DNA from: Pseudarthrobacter sp. MM222
Lineage (GTDB): Bacteria > Actinomycetota > Actinomycetes > Actinomycetales > Micrococcaceae
Direction: 5' to 3'
NCBI RefSeq assembly: GCF_947090775.1
Contig: NZ_OX352321.1
Coordinates: forward strand, 3,038,001-3,102,000
DNA length: 64,000 nucleotides
Shown here: positions 63,005 to 64,000 of the stretch, one piece after another
Numbering within the stretch: position 1 is the first letter of the stretch
How the letters are laid out: the number at the start of each line of letters is the position of its first letter
Notes under the pieces: model-generated
What the model was told of the DNA's origin: nothing
The model's database searches: none
The model's input: only the letters and a program-made list of their open reading frames with translations
Position numbers and translations under genes: made by a program

Positions 63005-64000
63005 TCAGCTGCCTGCGCCGGCTGCTGCGGTGCCCGGGGCGGCCCCGGCCAGCACGTCGGCCACACGGGGCGCCACTTCCGTGCCGAAAAGTTCAATGGA
63101 CCGCATCATGGCGGCATGCGGCAGCGTGCCGTTGCTGTATTTCAGGTCGAAGCGGTCCACGCCGAGGTTCTTCTTGAGCAGCACGATCTTCGCGGCGACG
63201 GTCTCCGGCGACCCCACGTACAGGGCACCCTCCGGCGTGCACATCGCGTCGAATTCGCTCCGGTTGCCCGGTCCCCAGCCGCGCTCGGAACCGATCCGGT
63301 TACGCTGCGCGAGCCAGTGCGGGAAGAACTCCTCCCTCGACTCCTCATCGGTGGCGGCAACGTGGCCGGGTGAATGGGTGGCCATCTGCTGCATCGGGTG
63401 GCCGTATTTGGCCATCGCTTCGCGGTAGAGGTTGGCCAGCGGCGCGAACGCCCGGGGTTGTCCGCCGATGATGGCGAAGATAATCGGGTAGCCGTACTCG
63501 GCGCAGCGCAGCACCGACTCCGGGGTTCCGCCGACGCCGATCCAGGCCGGCAGCAGGTGGTGTTCCAGCGGCGGGTAGACGCTCAGCCCGCTGATGGCGG
63601 GCCGGGTGCGGCCTTCCCAGTGCACGGGATTCTGTGCCCGGACCTTGTCGAAAAGCTCAAGCTTTTCCTCGAACAGGACCTCGTAGTCCGCCAGGTCTAG
63701 CCCGAACAGGGGGAAGGATTCGATGAAGGAGCCGCGGCCCAGCATGACCTCCGCGCGGCCGTTGGCGATGGCATCCACGGTGGCGAAGCGCTGGAAGACC
63801 CGGATGGGGTCATCCGAGCTGAGCACCGTCACGGCCGAACCGAGCCGGATATTCCGGGTTCGTGACGCCGCGGCGGCGAGGAACACCTCCGGCGCGGAGA
63901 CGGCAAAGTCCCGGCGGTGGTGCTCTCCCACGGCGAAGGCGTGCAGCCCGACCTCATCGGCGAGCTCGGCCTGTTCCAGGAGCTGGCGCAGCACCTGGGC
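63005..64000 (-). CDS. LLM-class flavin-dependent oxidoreductase (5' end outside window)
   Basis: At least 329 residues of a luciferase-like flavin oxidoreductase are present, missing the start. Visible features are the [22 protein letters not shown] block, the [22 protein letters not shown] region and the PVWIG-like [13 protein letters not shown] segment. It uses FMNH2 or F420 to act on an unknown substrate. It lies upstream of hemL on the same strand. The C-terminal end is Ala/Gly-rich. Confidence 0.85.
   Translation of the reverse strand, partial: AQVLRQLLEQAELADEVGLHAFAVGEHHRRDFAVSAPEVFLAAAASRTRNIRLGSAVTVLSSDDPIRVFQRFATVDAIANGRAEVMLGRGSFIESFPLFGLDLADYEVLFEEKLELFDKVRAQNPVHWEGRTRPAISGLSVYPPLEHHLLPAWIGVGGTPESVLRCAEYGYPIIFAIIGGQPRAFAPLANLYREAMAKYGHPMQQMATHSPGHVAATDEESREEFFPHWLAQRNRIGSERGWGPGNRSEFDAMCTPEGALYVGSPETVAAKIVLLKKNLGVDRFDLKYSNGTLPHAAMMRSIELFGTEVAPRVADVLAGAAPGTAAAGAGS

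Overview
The window is high-GC chromosomal DNA from an actinobacterium, most likely a member of the Micrococcaceae close to Arthrobacter or Pseudarthrobacter. The gene neighbourhoods are typically actinobacterial: mtrA-mtrB-lpqB-comF-hpf-secA, sigK-rskA, etfBA, adnA-adnB, uvrD2 and lpqB-type lipoproteins. There are about 50 densely packed protein genes and two initiator tRNA genes. I see no insertion sequence, prophage, integrase or CRISPR array, so this looks like core chromosome with a few accessory genes.

Layout. Positions 1-8.9 kb (minus strand) carry the MtrAB two-component system, lipoprotein LpqB, a ComF-type phosphoribosyltransferase, hibernation factor HPF, a YcaQ-like glycosylase and the start of secA. 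Positions 8.9-11.1 kb hold a DUF4166 gene, then chorismate mutase coupled to a MetE-like protein that lacks every cysteine. Positions 11.2-17 kb hold a four-gene peptide/nickel-type ABC importer. Positions 17-25 kb hold mnmA, a FAD reductase, an IscS/NifS desulfurase, a DMT transporter, a SufR-like regulator divergent from a DoxX-like gene, a J-domain protein and trmL. Positions 25-31.3 kb hold sigK-rskA, gluconate permease and kinase, and etfB-etfA with a PIG-L deacetylase. Positions 31.5-36.3 kb hold an HtrA-type protease divergent from a TPM-domain protein and PspA. Positions 36.4-38.3 kb hold a photolyase and two tRNA-fMet genes. Positions 38.4-57.6 kb are a repair- and membrane-linked block: UPF0182, a PDZ/Lon-like protease, a zincin, a SprT/YgjP-like peptidase, UvrD2, NudC, a phosphotransferase, AdnB, AdnA and an alkyltransferase-like protein. 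From my memory of M. tuberculosis gene order this parallels Rv3193c-Rv3204. The end carries a DnaQ-like exonuclease, the metNIQ importer, hemL and the 5'-truncated end of a luciferase-like oxidoreductase.

Best lead for something undescribed. Two promoters 4.2 kb apart, for the FAD reductase (ATG 18507) and the DoxX-like membrane protein (ATG 22721), carry nearly the same 29-bp inverted repeat (8-bp arms TTCTAAAR/TTTTAGAA around a 13-bp centre, 23 of 29 positions identical). The repeat overlaps the predicted -10 box at exactly the same offset. The gene divergent from the DoxX-like gene encodes a winged-helix regulator with a SufR-like run of C-terminal cysteines. Together they look like a small metal-, FeS- or redox-responsive regulon. 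This is inference from sequence and needs binding data.

Limits. Starts were chosen by eye from Shine-Dalgarno sites, overlaps and family starts. Names rest on recognised motifs, not database searches. Promoters and operators are predictions.
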